Assembly (NCBI GenBank): GCA_013389015.1
Contig: JACAEE010000160.1
Span: 1-44,607 of the forward strand
DNA length: 44,607 nt
Direction: 5' to 3'
Source: Hydrogenophilaceae bacterium
GTDB lineage: Bacteria; Pseudomonadota; Alphaproteobacteria; Caulobacterales; Aquidulcibacteraceae
In this document: positions 33,452 to 40,587 of the stretch, piece after piece
Layout: the number at the start of each line of letters is the position of its first letter
Numbering within the stretch: the first letter of the stretch is position 1
Notes under the pieces: generated by a model
The model's input: only the letters and a program-made list of their open reading frames with translations
Database searches by the model: none
What the model was told of the DNA's origin: nothing
Program-made: the position numbers and the translations under genes

Positions 33452-34495
33452 ATGGGCGAGCGCGTACTTGTCACCGGCGGATCGGGGTTCATCGGGGCGC
33501 ACGCGATCGTGCAGCTCTTGCAGGCCGGCCATCAGGTGACGACCACCATCCGCCCGCCGGCGCGCGAGGGCGAGGTGCGCGACGTCATCCGCGCCGGCGG
33601 CGCCGATCCGAGCGGGCTCAGCTTCAAGTTCGCCGACCTGATGAAGGATGAGGGCTGGGCCGACGCGGCCGCGGGACAGAGCTATGTGCTGCACGTCGCT
33701 TCGCCGTTTCCCCCGACCGTGCCGAAGCATGAGGACGAACTCATCGTTCCCGCCCGCGAAGGCACGCTGCGCGTGCTGCGGGCCTCGAAGGCGGCGGGCG
33801 TCAAGCGCGTGGTGGTGACCTCATCGATGGCGGCGGTGGCGTACGGGCATCCGAAAGGCAAGCCTGATCGTCCGTATACGGAAGAGGACTGGACCAATCC
33901 CGACGGCGTGGACGTGCGCGCCTATGTGAAGTCGAAGACGATCGCGGAGCGCGCGGCGTGGGAGTGGGCGCGGGCGAACGGGCAGGAGATGGCGACGGTC
34001 AATCCCTCGGCGGTGCTGGGGCCGCTGCTCGGCCGGGACTATTCCGCCTCGATCGAACTGGTGAAGAAGCTGATGGAAGGGGCGATGCCCGGCTGCCCGC
34101 ATCTCGGCTTCATGCTGGTGGACGTGCGCGACGTGGCGGACCTGCATATCCGGGCGATGACCCACCCGGCTGCGGCCGGGGAGCGGTTCCTCGCCTGCAG
34201 CGGCGATTTCATGTGGATGCAAGACGTGGCGCGGGTGCTGCGCGCGCGGATGGGGCCGGCGGCGAGGAAAGTCCCGACGGGCGCGCTGCCGGACTGGCTG
34301 GTGCGGTTCCTCGCCAATCTCGATCCGGTGGTGAAGCAGATCGTGCCGGAACTGGGACGCGAGCGGCCGTGCACCTCGGCGAAGGCGCAGCAGCGGCTCG
34401 GATGGGCGCCGCGCACGCCGGAAGACGCGATCGTCGCGACGGCGGAGAGCCTGGTCGAGCTTGGGCTCGTGAAGGGGCTTGCGAAAGCGGCCTAG
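33452..34495 (+). CDS. NAD(P)-dependent epimerase / dihydroflavonol-reductase-like SDR
   Basis: A 347-residue extended SDR. VTGGSGFIGAHAIVQLLQAG is the dinucleotide-binding motif, and TTIRPPAREGEVRDVI fits the atypical reductases of the dihydroflavonol/cinnamoyl-CoA reductase group. VVTSSMAAVAYG and YVKSKTIAERAAWEWA give the Ser-Tyr-Lys set, and VNPSAVLGPLLG follows. Bacterial members reduce aldehydes or ketones (for example methylglyoxal). The substrate is not predictable. A strong Shine-Dalgarno (aaggagg at 33439-33445) precedes the ATG. A perfect TCCGTATACGGA palindrome lies at 33871. Confidence 0.9.
   Translation: MGERVLVTGGSGFIGAHAIVQLLQAGHQVTTTIRPPAREGEVRDVIRAGGADPSGLSFKFADLMKDEGWADAAAGQSYVLHVASPFPPTVPKHEDELIVPAREGTLRVLRASKAAGVKRVVVTSSMAAVAYGHPKGKPDRPYTEEDWTNPDGVDVRAYVKSKTIAERAAWEWARANGQEMATVNPSAVLGPLLGRDYSASIELVKKLMEGAMPGCPHLGFMLVDVRDVADLHIRAMTHPAAAGERFLACSGDFMWMQDVARVLRARMGPAARKVPTGALPDWLVRFLANLDPVVKQIVPELGRERPCTSAKAQQRLGWAPRTPEDAIVATAESLVELGLVKGLAKAA
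33871..33882. other. TCCGTNNACGGA palindromic word, site 9
   Basis: TCCGTATACGGA, a perfect 12-bp palindrome, inside the SDR gene. The first base is codon position 3. Confidence 0.8.
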
Positions 34496-34501
34496 GGGGA
34501 T

Positions 34502-34669
34502 CATGCAAGCGCGGCAATGGCCGCTTTCGACCGCTACGGAAAGGGCGCGGGCGGCGGCGCGCTGAATTTTGGCGATTGCTTTGCGTATGCACTCGCCAAA
34601 GTGCGCAACGACTCGCTGCTGTTCGTCGGCGATGACTTCAGGCGTACGGACGTGCGGGCAGCGATTTGA
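34502..34669 (+). pseudogene. Relic of a VapC-type PIN-domain toxin (C-terminal third)
   Basis: Immediately after the epimerase stop, and in the same frame, lies a remnant reading AAFDRYGKGAG, then LNFGDCFAYALAKVRNDSLL, then FVGDDFRRTDVRAAI and a TGA. This is the typical end of a VapC ribonuclease, including the Asp residues of GDCFAYALA and FVGDDF. The first two thirds, with the catalytic DxSA and central Glu, are absent, and no VapB antitoxin is present. An ATG at 34517 could start a 50-residue peptide, but it could not be an active nuclease. This looks like the remains of a lost or degraded toxin-antitoxin locus. Confidence 0.85.
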
Positions 34670-34751
34670 CGTTCAGTGTCGAAATCGGGCGGGCTCGCGC
34701 GTCATCGGGGCGGCCGCCCCTCACAGGCAGCGGCGGCGCGGAGGCTGAGCG

Positions 34752-35099
34752 ATGAAGTATGCGATTTTGATCTATGGCGCGGAAGCGGATTGGGCGAGCC
34801 AGACGCCGGAAGAGATGGGCAAGGCCATGGAGGCCTATTTCGCCTATTCCGACGCGCTGGCGAAGGCGGGCAAGGCGATCACGGGCCAGGAGCTGGCGCC
34901 GGTCGCGACCGCCAAGACGGTGCGGATCCTCGGCGGCGCGCCGGTCGTCGCGGACGGCCCGTTCGCAGAGACCAAGGAACAGCTCGGCGGCTTCTATCTG
35001 ATCGAAGCGGAGAACGAGGCCGATGCGCTCGAATGGGCCGCGCGCTGCCCCGGCGCGCAGCACGGGACGATCGAACTCAGGCCATGCATCGAACATTGA
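34752..35099 (+). CDS. YciI-like (YCII/DGPF domain) protein
   Basis: A 115-residue protein. MKYAILIYGAEADW opens the ferredoxin-like fold, and VVADGPFAETKEQLGGFYLIEA contains the family DGPF motif. ADALEWAARCPGAQHGTIELRP completes the domain. DGPF-type YciI proteins are partners of ECF42 sigma factors and sit directly upstream of them, as here, where the next gene starts four bases after the stop. The biochemical role is unknown; a sensor or enzyme acting with the sigma factor is inferred from the conserved pairing. Confidence 0.93.
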   Translation: MKYAILIYGAEADWASQTPEEMGKAMEAYFAYSDALAKAGKAITGQELAPVATAKTVRILGGAPVVADGPFAETKEQLGGFYLIEAENEADALEWAARCPGAQHGTIELRPCIEH

Positions 35100-35103
35100 C
35101 GCC

Positions 35104-36330
35104 GTGAACGCGGCGCGCCTCACTGAGCGGGTTGCGCGGGAAAGCTACGGCCGCCTTCTCGCGCAGCTCGCGGCGCGCACGCGCGATGTCGCCGCGGCCG
35201 AGGATGCGCTGAGCGAGGCGTTCGCCGCGGCGCTCAAGAGCTGGCCGCATACCGGCGCGCCCGACAATCCCGAAGGCTGGCTGTTCGCCGCCGCGAAGCG
35301 GAAGCTGATCGACGCGGCGCGGCGCGCAGAGACGGCGCGGGCGGGCGAAGCGGAACTCAAGCGCGCCGCAGAGGAGGTCGAGGCGGAGATGGCGGAGCGC
35401 GCCTTGCCGGACCGGCGCCTCGGGCTGCTCTTCGCGTGCGCGCATCCGGAGATCGATCCGGCGGCGCGCACGCCGCTGATGCTGCAAACGGTGCTCGGGC
35501 TCTCCGCGGAACGGATCGCGGCGGCGTTCATGATCGAGCCGGCTGCGATGAGCCAGCGGCTGGTGCGCGCCAAGAAGAGAATCGCCGAGGCGAAAATCCC
35601 GTTCGATGTTCCGCCTCCGGAGGAATGGCCGGAGCGGCTCGGCGCGGTGCTTCAGGCGATCTACGCCGCCTATGCGGAAGGCTGGACGGATGCATGCGGC
35701 GAGGACGCTGAGCGGCGCGCGCTGGCGGAGGGGGCGCTGTGGCTGGCGCGGATCGCGACGGCGCAGACGAACGATCCTGAGGCGGCGGCGCTCGTCGCGC
35801 TGATCCTGATGCTGGAAGCGCGGCGGCCGGCGCGGCGCGACGCCGCCGGCGCCTACGCGCCGCTCGATGAACAGGATGTGCGGTTGTGGCGGCGCGACCT
35901 TGTGGAGGAGGCGGTGCGGATCATGGCGCGGCTTGCGCCGCATGCGGAGGAAGCCGGCCGGTTCCAGATCGAGGCGGGAATCCAGCATGCGCATCTGGCG
36001 CGGTATTTCGCGTTGCCCGTCAATTGGGGCTTGATCGAGAGCCTCTATATCCAGCTCGCCGCGATCGTGGATTCGCCGGCGGTGAAGCTGAATGCGGTCG
36101 CGGCGCGGGCGCGGCGCGCTGCGCCGGAGGAGGCGCTTGCGGCGCTGGATGCGCTGGTCGCGGCGGAGATCGCGCTCAAGAGCTATCAGCCCTATTGGGC
36201 GCTGCGCGCGGATCTGCTCTCCCGGATGGAGCGCACCGAAGCGGCGCGTGCGGCGTATGACGAGGCGATCGCGCGGGAGAGCGACGGCGCGGTGCGGCGC
36301 TTTCTGCTTGCGCGGAAGGCGCGGCTCTGA
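35104..36330 (+). CDS. ECF42-type RNA polymerase sigma factor with C-terminal helical extension
   Basis: A 408-residue sigma factor. Region 2 (RESYGRLLAQLAARTRDVAAAEDALSEAFAAAL then NPEGWLFAAAKRKLID) and region 4 (TVLGLSAERIAAAFMIEPAAMSQRLVRAKKRI) lie in the first half. The rest is a TPR-like helical extension, with HLARYFALPVNWGLIESLY and NAVAARAR segments typical of ECF42/DUF6596. Such factors lack an anti-sigma factor and rely on the extension for control. The start is a GTG at 35104, four bases after the YciI stop, so translation is probably coupled. It ends at the base before the convergent phosphatase gene. Confidence 0.93.
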   Translation: MNAARLTERVARESYGRLLAQLAARTRDVAAAEDALSEAFAAALKSWPHTGAPDNPEGWLFAAAKRKLIDAARRAETARAGEAELKRAAEEVEAEMAERALPDRRLGLLFACAHPEIDPAARTPLMLQTVLGLSAERIAAAFMIEPAAMSQRLVRAKKRIAEAKIPFDVPPPEEWPERLGAVLQAIYAAYAEGWTDACGEDAERRALAEGALWLARIATAQTNDPEAAALVALILMLEARRPARRDAAGAYAPLDEQDVRLWRRDLVEEAVRIMARLAPHAEEAGRFQIEAGIQHAHLARYFALPVNWGLIESLYIQLAAIVDSPAVKLNAVAARARRAAPEEALAALDALVAAEIALKSYQPYWALRADLLSRMERTEAARAAYDEAIARESDGAVRRFLLARKARL

Positions 36331-37059
36331 TCAGCGAACGCCGTGCGCCTCCATTTCGGCGCGGGCGGCGGCGAGGGCGGCGGGGAAATCGGAATCGGCG
36401 TGCAGGCGTGCGATCGCGCCGGCGCCGACGAGGCGGCCGGCGTCGACGTCGCTCGGATAATGCACGCCGCAGACGACGCGGCTCCAGCCGAAATCGCGAC
36501 CGCGCTCGAGGATGGCTTCGGCTCGCGCGGGCGCGAGCTCGGCGAGGATGAGCGCCCAGCCCCAGCCGAGCGCGGCGTGGCCGGAGGGATAGGAGAAGCT
36601 CGCGCGCAGGCGATCGTCGGCCTCGATGCAGGTTTGAATCGTCGGATCGGCGAGGAAGGGGCGCGGGCGGCGGTCGCGGAATTTGACCGGGTCCGGCGCA
36701 AAGCCGGCGGCGCGGCCGGCGCGATCGAGCAGCGCTGCGGTGAGCGGCAGGTTCGCTTGCGTGAAGTTCGGCCCAAGCACGCCGTCGAACGCGGCGAAGG
36801 GATCGATGGCGTTGTCCTCGCGCGCCTGCTGGCGGCGCGCCTCCGGCCACGGGCCGCGGACGATGGCGCGCTCAGCCAGTTCATAAGCGCCGTTCGCTTC
36901 GGGCGCCGGCGGGACGAAGAGGAGCGCATCGACCTGCACGGCGGGATTGCGCGCGGCGGAGACCGGGTGCGTGGGGGCGTTCGCTTGCGCGGCGGGCGGC
37001 GACGGCGTCTGGCACGCGGCGAGCGCGAACGCGGCGACGGCGATGAGGATCATGCGCAT
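36331..37059 (-). CDS. PAP2-family class A acid phosphatase, lipoprotein
   Basis: A 242-residue protein with a lipobox (LAAC, Cys16). All three PAP2 phosphatase motifs are present: KFRDRRPRP (KxxxxxxRP), SYPSGH (PSGH) and SRVVCGVHYPSDVDAGR (SRxxxxxHxxxD). These bind phosphate and supply the nucleophilic His. GPNFTQANLPL is typical of non-specific class A acid phosphatases (PhoN/PhoC). Probably periplasmic, scavenging phosphate from organic esters. Its stop directly abuts the stop of the sigma-factor gene with no spacer, which leaves no room for an intergenic terminator. Confidence 0.93.
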   Translation of the reverse strand: MRMILIAVAAFALAACQTPSPPAAQANAPTHPVSAARNPAVQVDALLFVPPAPEANGAYELAERAIVRGPWPEARRQQAREDNAIDPFAAFDGVLGPNFTQANLPLTAALLDRAGRAAGFAPDPVKFRDRRPRPFLADPTIQTCIEADDRLRASFSYPSGHAALGWGWALILAELAPARAEAILERGRDFGWSRVVCGVHYPSDVDAGRLVGAGAIARLHADSDFPAALAAARAEMEAHGVR

Positions 37060-37229
37060 GACTCTGTTCCCCCCGACTTCCCGGCTTCGTGCGGCGGGGC
37101 TTGCGATGCAGCCAATGCGATCCGCGCTTGCATGAGCGCCTCCCCGCCGCGCATACCGGCGTGCAGAGCCGTTGTACCGCTGGGCGACGCGGCTGCAAGC
37201 CTTGGGCGGAACGACCGGGAGCGCAAGCG

Positions 37230-37892
37230 ATGGTGCGGATATACGGACACCCGTTTGCGGCGTTCTACTGGAAGGCGCTCATCGCGCTCTATGAGCGCAA
37301 TGTGCCGTTCGAGTTCCTCATGCTGGACGGGGAGCATCCGGAGAACGTCGAGGCGGTCGCGCGCCTCTCTCCGACAGGACAGTTTCCCGTGCTGGTCGAT
37401 GGCGATCGCGTCGTGATCGAATCGGCCACGATCATCGAGTATCTCGATCTGCACTACGGCGATGCGCCGCCGATGGTTCCGGCCGATCCGCGCGTCGCGA
37501 TCGAGGCGCGGCAGATGGACGGCGTGTTCGACGATTACGTCATGGCGCCGGTGTCGCGCATGGTGTTCGCCGTGCTGCGCGAAGAGGCCAAGCGCGATCC
37601 GCATGTCGAGGGCGAAGTGCAGGCTGCGCTCGACAAGAGCTATGCGTGGCTCGACCGATGGATGACGGGGCGCACCTGGGCGGCGAATGAAATGTTCGGG
37701 CTGGCGGATTGCGCCGCCGCGCCGGCGCTGCATTACGCGCACTGGGCGTTTCCGATTCCTGAGCGGCATGGCGCGCTGCGCGCGTACCGCGCGCGGCTCA
37801 TGGCGCGGCCCTCGATCGCGCGGGTGATCGAGGAAGCGCGGCCGTGGCGGGCGTATTTTCCGCTCAAGGATCGCGGCGGATCGCCGGATTGA
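37230..37892 (+). CDS. Glutathione S-transferase family protein
   Basis: A 220-residue GST. The N-terminal thioredoxin fold reads VRIYGHPFAAFYWKALIALYE, with SPTGQFPVLVDGDRVVIESATIIEYL carrying the cis-Pro and Glu-Ser glutathione site. The C-terminal helical domain contains FGLADCAAAPALHYA, the conserved N-capping box. The start ATG at 37230 has gggag nine bases upstream; the frame is open further upstream but without family sequence. Substrate unknown. It diverges from the PAP2 gene. Confidence 0.9.
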   Translation: MVRIYGHPFAAFYWKALIALYERNVPFEFLMLDGEHPENVEAVARLSPTGQFPVLVDGDRVVIESATIIEYLDLHYGDAPPMVPADPRVAIEARQMDGVFDDYVMAPVSRMVFAVLREEAKRDPHVEGEVQAALDKSYAWLDRWMTGRTWAANEMFGLADCAAAPALHYAHWAFPIPERHGALRAYRARLMARPSIARVIEEARPWRAYFPLKDRGGSPD

Positions 37893-37946
37893 GGGCGCGC
37901 AGACTTGGGCGGCGCCGGCGATCTCGTTCGATGGAGATGAAGCAGG

Positions 37947-38486
37947 ATGGCGAGGCTGGTCTTTGGAATGAACATGTCGCTCGACGGGTATGTCGATCAT
38001 CTGGCGTTTTCTCCCGACCCTGCGCTGTTCGCCTATTTCATCGAGCAAACGCGCAACACGAGCGGCAGCATCTATGGCCGCGGCCTCTATGAGGTGATGC
38101 GCTATTGGGACGGGGACGAGTGGGACCAAGACCATCCGACGATGGATCTGCGCGCGTTCGCGGAGGCGTGGCGGGCGATGCCGAAATGGGTCGCGTCGCG
38201 CTCGTTGAAGGAAGTGGGGCCGAACGCGACGCTGATCGGGCACGAGCTTGAGGCGGCGGTCCGCCGGCTGAAGGCCGAGCGCGAGGGCGAGATCGAAGTC
38301 GGCGGGCCGAAGCTCGCGGCGAGCCTCGCGATGCTCGGCCTGATCGACGAGTACCATATCTTCCTGCACCCGGTCGTGCTTGGCGGGGGCGATCCGTTCT
38401 TCGCCGGCGTGCAGCCGAAGCTGCGGCTTACGGGAAGCGAGCGGATCGGCGCGGCGGCGATCCGGTTGACCTACGTTCCGGCTTAG
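37947..38486 (+). CDS. Dihydrofolate reductase / RibD C-terminal-domain family protein
   Basis: A 179-residue protein of the RibD-C/YyaP-like group. LVFGMNMSLDGYVDH begins the NADPH-binding fold. SIYGRGLYEVMRYW and KWVASRSLKEV follow, and GEIEVGGPKLAASLAMLGLIDEYHIFLHPVVLGGG is the characteristic end. It is probably an NADPH-dependent reductase of unknown substrate. It lies 54 bases after the GST gene and may be cotranscribed. A TCCGTCTACGGA palindrome lies in the intergenic region downstream. Confidence 0.9.
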   Translation: MARLVFGMNMSLDGYVDHLAFSPDPALFAYFIEQTRNTSGSIYGRGLYEVMRYWDGDEWDQDHPTMDLRAFAEAWRAMPKWVASRSLKEVGPNATLIGHELEAAVRRLKAEREGEIEVGGPKLAASLAMLGLIDEYHIFLHPVVLGGGDPFFAGVQPKLRLTGSERIGAAAIRLTYVPA

Positions 38487-38554
38487 GCCGATCGGCGTTT
38501 TCGTTCGCGCTTGGCGTCTTCGCTGCGGCACGCGCCGCCATCACGCGCCTTACA

Positions 38555-38566
38555 TCCGTCTACGGA
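38555..38566. other. TCCGTNNACGGA palindromic word, site 10
   Basis: TCCGTCTACGGA in ATCCGT-CT-ACGGAT context. It is the only intergenic site, between the convergent reductase and exoD genes. Confidence 0.8.
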
Positions 38567-38577
38567 TGAACGGACGA

Positions 38578-39267
38578 TCACCCCAGCATCCGCTCAAGGA
38601 ACGGCCAGGCCAGATAGACCGCGCCGCCGAGCGCGGCCATGCCCAGCGTGAGAAGGAGGCCGTCCTTGGCGGTGACGCCCAGGGCGAAGAGGACGATCGC
38701 CAGACCGGGAACGATGGGCGCGAGCGGGATGAGCGAGAGCGGGAAGGTGATGAGCGCGGCCGCCACCACGCAGAGCGCGATCAGATAGACGAAGGGCGGA
38801 GAGGCCAGGAAGCTCATGCGCGGGCGCAGCACGTAATCGATGCGATGGGCCCAGGGGCGCATCTTGTCGAGGAACGGGCGCAGATTGCTGCTCGGGAAGC
38901 TGAGGCGCAGCGCCGCCCCCGGCAGCCAGGGGCGCTTCAGGCCGACCGCCATCTGCCCTGCGATCAGCAGCGTGAGCGCGGCGACGACGGATGTCGAGCC
39001 CGGCAGAATCGTGAGCGGGGAGATCGCGATCAGACCGATCAGCAGCAAGAGCGGGCCGTAAGCGCGGTGGCCGATGACGTCGAGCAATTCCTTCAGCGTC
39101 AAATGCGATTTGCCGCTCTCCTGACTGATGGCGTCGAGCAGGCTCTCCAGGTCATGGACTTCGCGGCGCACGCGCTTGAAGCGGCCGGGCTTCTCGCGCT
39201 TGGCGCCTTTCACGGGCGCCGTCGGCGCCGGGGCGGTCACGGTCGGCTTGGCGGCGTCGCTCGGCAT
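38578..39267 (-). CDS. ExoD-family exopolysaccharide-related membrane protein
   Basis: A 229-residue membrane protein. A Pro/Ala/Lys-rich cytoplasmic tail is followed by the ExoD domain: LLDAISQESGKSHLTLKELLDVIG, then YGPLLLLIGLIAISP, GSTSVVAALTLLIAGQM and two or three more hydrophobic helices. ExoD was named in Sinorhizobium meliloti for its effect on exopolysaccharide and alkaline sensitivity; the molecular function is unknown. Both neighbours are close (91 bases to the end of the reductase gene and 36 to the end of the ABC ATPase). Confidence 0.9.
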   Translation of the reverse strand: MPSDAAKPTVTAPAPTAPVKGAKREKPGRFKRVRREVHDLESLLDAISQESGKSHLTLKELLDVIGHRAYGPLLLLIGLIAISPLTILPGSTSVVAALTLLIAGQMAVGLKRPWLPGAALRLSFPSSNLRPFLDKMRPWAHRIDYVLRPRMSFLASPPFVYLIALCVVAAALITFPLSLIPLAPIVPGLAIVLFALGVTAKDGLLLTLGMAALGGAVYLAWPFLERMLG

Positions 39268-39303
39268 CGAGACTCCTTTAATCCGTAACCGCGCAAACGC
39301 GCT

Positions 39304-40287
39304 TCACGATGCGTCGCCGCTGGTGAGCGCGACGAACACATCCTCCAAATCCGGCTCCTCGATGGAGAGATCCTTGATCGCGATGCCGGCGCTGCGCACG
39401 CGGTCGAGCAATTCCTCCACCGAATGCTCGCGGGCGCGATAAGTGAAGGCGATGGCGCCGTTGGGGCGGCGGGCGACGTGCACGTCGCCGAAGTCCGACG
39501 GCGTTTTGGCGATGTCCGCCTGCGGCAGAACGACGAGCGTCTTCTGGTCGAGGCGGCCGACGAGGCGCTCGGTCGGCTCGCAGGCGATGACTTCGCCCTT
39601 GTTGATGATGGCGATGGCGTCGCAGAGCTCCTGCGCTTCCTCGAGATAGTGCGTGGTGAGCACGATGGTGACGCCCTCGGCGTGCAAGCGCTTCACATAG
39701 TCCCAGAGCTGACGGCGCAGTTCGACGTCGACGCCGGCGGTCGGCTCATCCAGGACGAGAACCGGGGGCGAATGGACCATCGCCTTGGCCACGAGCAGGC
39801 GGCGCTTCATGCCGCCCGAAAGCGTGCGGGCGTAGGCGTCGCGCTTGTCCCAAAGGCCGACGGCGCGAAGGATCTCCTCGGTGCGCCGCTCGCTCTTGGG
39901 CACGCCGTAGAACCCGGCCTGGATCTCCAAGCTCTCCATGGGCGAGAAGAAGGGGTCCATGTTCAGCTCTTGGGGGACGATGCCGATGGCGCCGCGGGCG
40001 TCGCGCGGGTTCTGGTCGATATCAATGTCCCAGATACGGGCCTCCCCGCTCGTCTTGGTGACGAGCCCGCCGAGGATGTTGATGAAGGTGGACTTGCCGG
40101 CGCCGTTGGGGCCGAGGAGGCCGAAAAAGGAACCGCGGGGGATGGCGAGGTCGATCCCCTTCAGCGCCTCGGCGGGGGGCGTCTTCTTCGTCCCGGGATA
40201 GGTCTTGCGCAGGCCGCGCGCCTCGATGGCGTAGAGCGGCAGGGCGGCGGCGGAGACCGGCGCGGGACCGGGGGCGGTGTCAGGCAT
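39304..40287 (-). CDS. ABC transporter ATP-binding protein (ABC-2 / YadG-like)
   Basis: A 327-residue ATPase. Walker A GPNGAGKST at 59-67, signature LSGGMKRRLLVAKAM, Walker B VLVLDEPTAGVD and the switch His in LTTHYLEEA are intact. A C-terminal extension (about 245-327) is like those of YadG and multidrug exporters. SPMESLEIQAGFYGVPKSER fits the ABC-2 group that exports drugs, lipids or polysaccharides. No permease gene lies next to it: upstream is the divergent zinc-finger gene and downstream is exoD. The ATG at 40287 has a weak aagaa upstream. Confidence 0.9.
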   Translation of the reverse strand: MPDTAPGPAPVSAAALPLYAIEARGLRKTYPGTKKTPPAEALKGIDLAIPRGSFFGLLGPNGAGKSTFINILGGLVTKTSGEARIWDIDIDQNPRDARGAIGIVPQELNMDPFFSPMESLEIQAGFYGVPKSERRTEEILRAVGLWDKRDAYARTLSGGMKRRLLVAKAMVHSPPVLVLDEPTAGVDVELRRQLWDYVKRLHAEGVTIVLTTHYLEEAQELCDAIAIINKGEVIACEPTERLVGRLDQKTLVVLPQADIAKTPSDFGDVHVARRPNGAIAFTYRAREHSVEELLDRVRSAGIAIKDLSIEEPDLEDVFVALTSGDAS

Positions 40288-40386
40288 CTGTTCTTTCTTG
40301 ACGGATTCTTCGGGCGACGCGCGTTGATCAATGCGGCGATGCGGCATAGGTACGGGCCCGGCCGCGGCCTTACAACCAGGACGACG

Positions 40387-40584
40387 ATGGAAACCGACCA
40401 GACCACGCCCAAGGACGCCGACGCGCTCGCCCCGCCGGAAACAATCGTGGTGAAGGATCACCGCGTGGCGTGCGACGGGGGCGGGGGCGCGCTCGGACAC
40501 CCCAAGGTCTATTACGAGATCGGCGAAGAGGGCTTCGTCGAGTGCCTCTATTGCGACCGGCGTTTCGTGCTCGCCGAGCACTGA
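40387..40584 (+). CDS. zf-CHCC zinc-finger protein (NDUFS6-like)
   Basis: A 65-residue protein with the CHCC zinc site at Cys29, His38, Cys53 and Cys56 (VACDGGGGALGHPKVYY and VECLYCDRRFVL). In mitochondria the same fold is the NDUFS6 subunit of respiratory complex I. Free-standing alphaproteobacterial copies are common and probably have a related role. agga lies six bases before the ATG. It diverges from the ABC ATPase and ends three bases before the stop of the DUF3857 gene. Confidence 0.9.
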   Translation: METDQTTPKDADALAPPETIVVKDHRVACDGGGGALGHPKVYYEIGEEGFVECLYCDRRFVLAEH

Positions 40585-40587
40585 ACG

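Noticed and set aside
34517-34669. A functional 50-residue small protein
   Set aside because: Its sequence is the terminal third of VapC, with the first catalytic Asp and Glu missing and no antitoxin.
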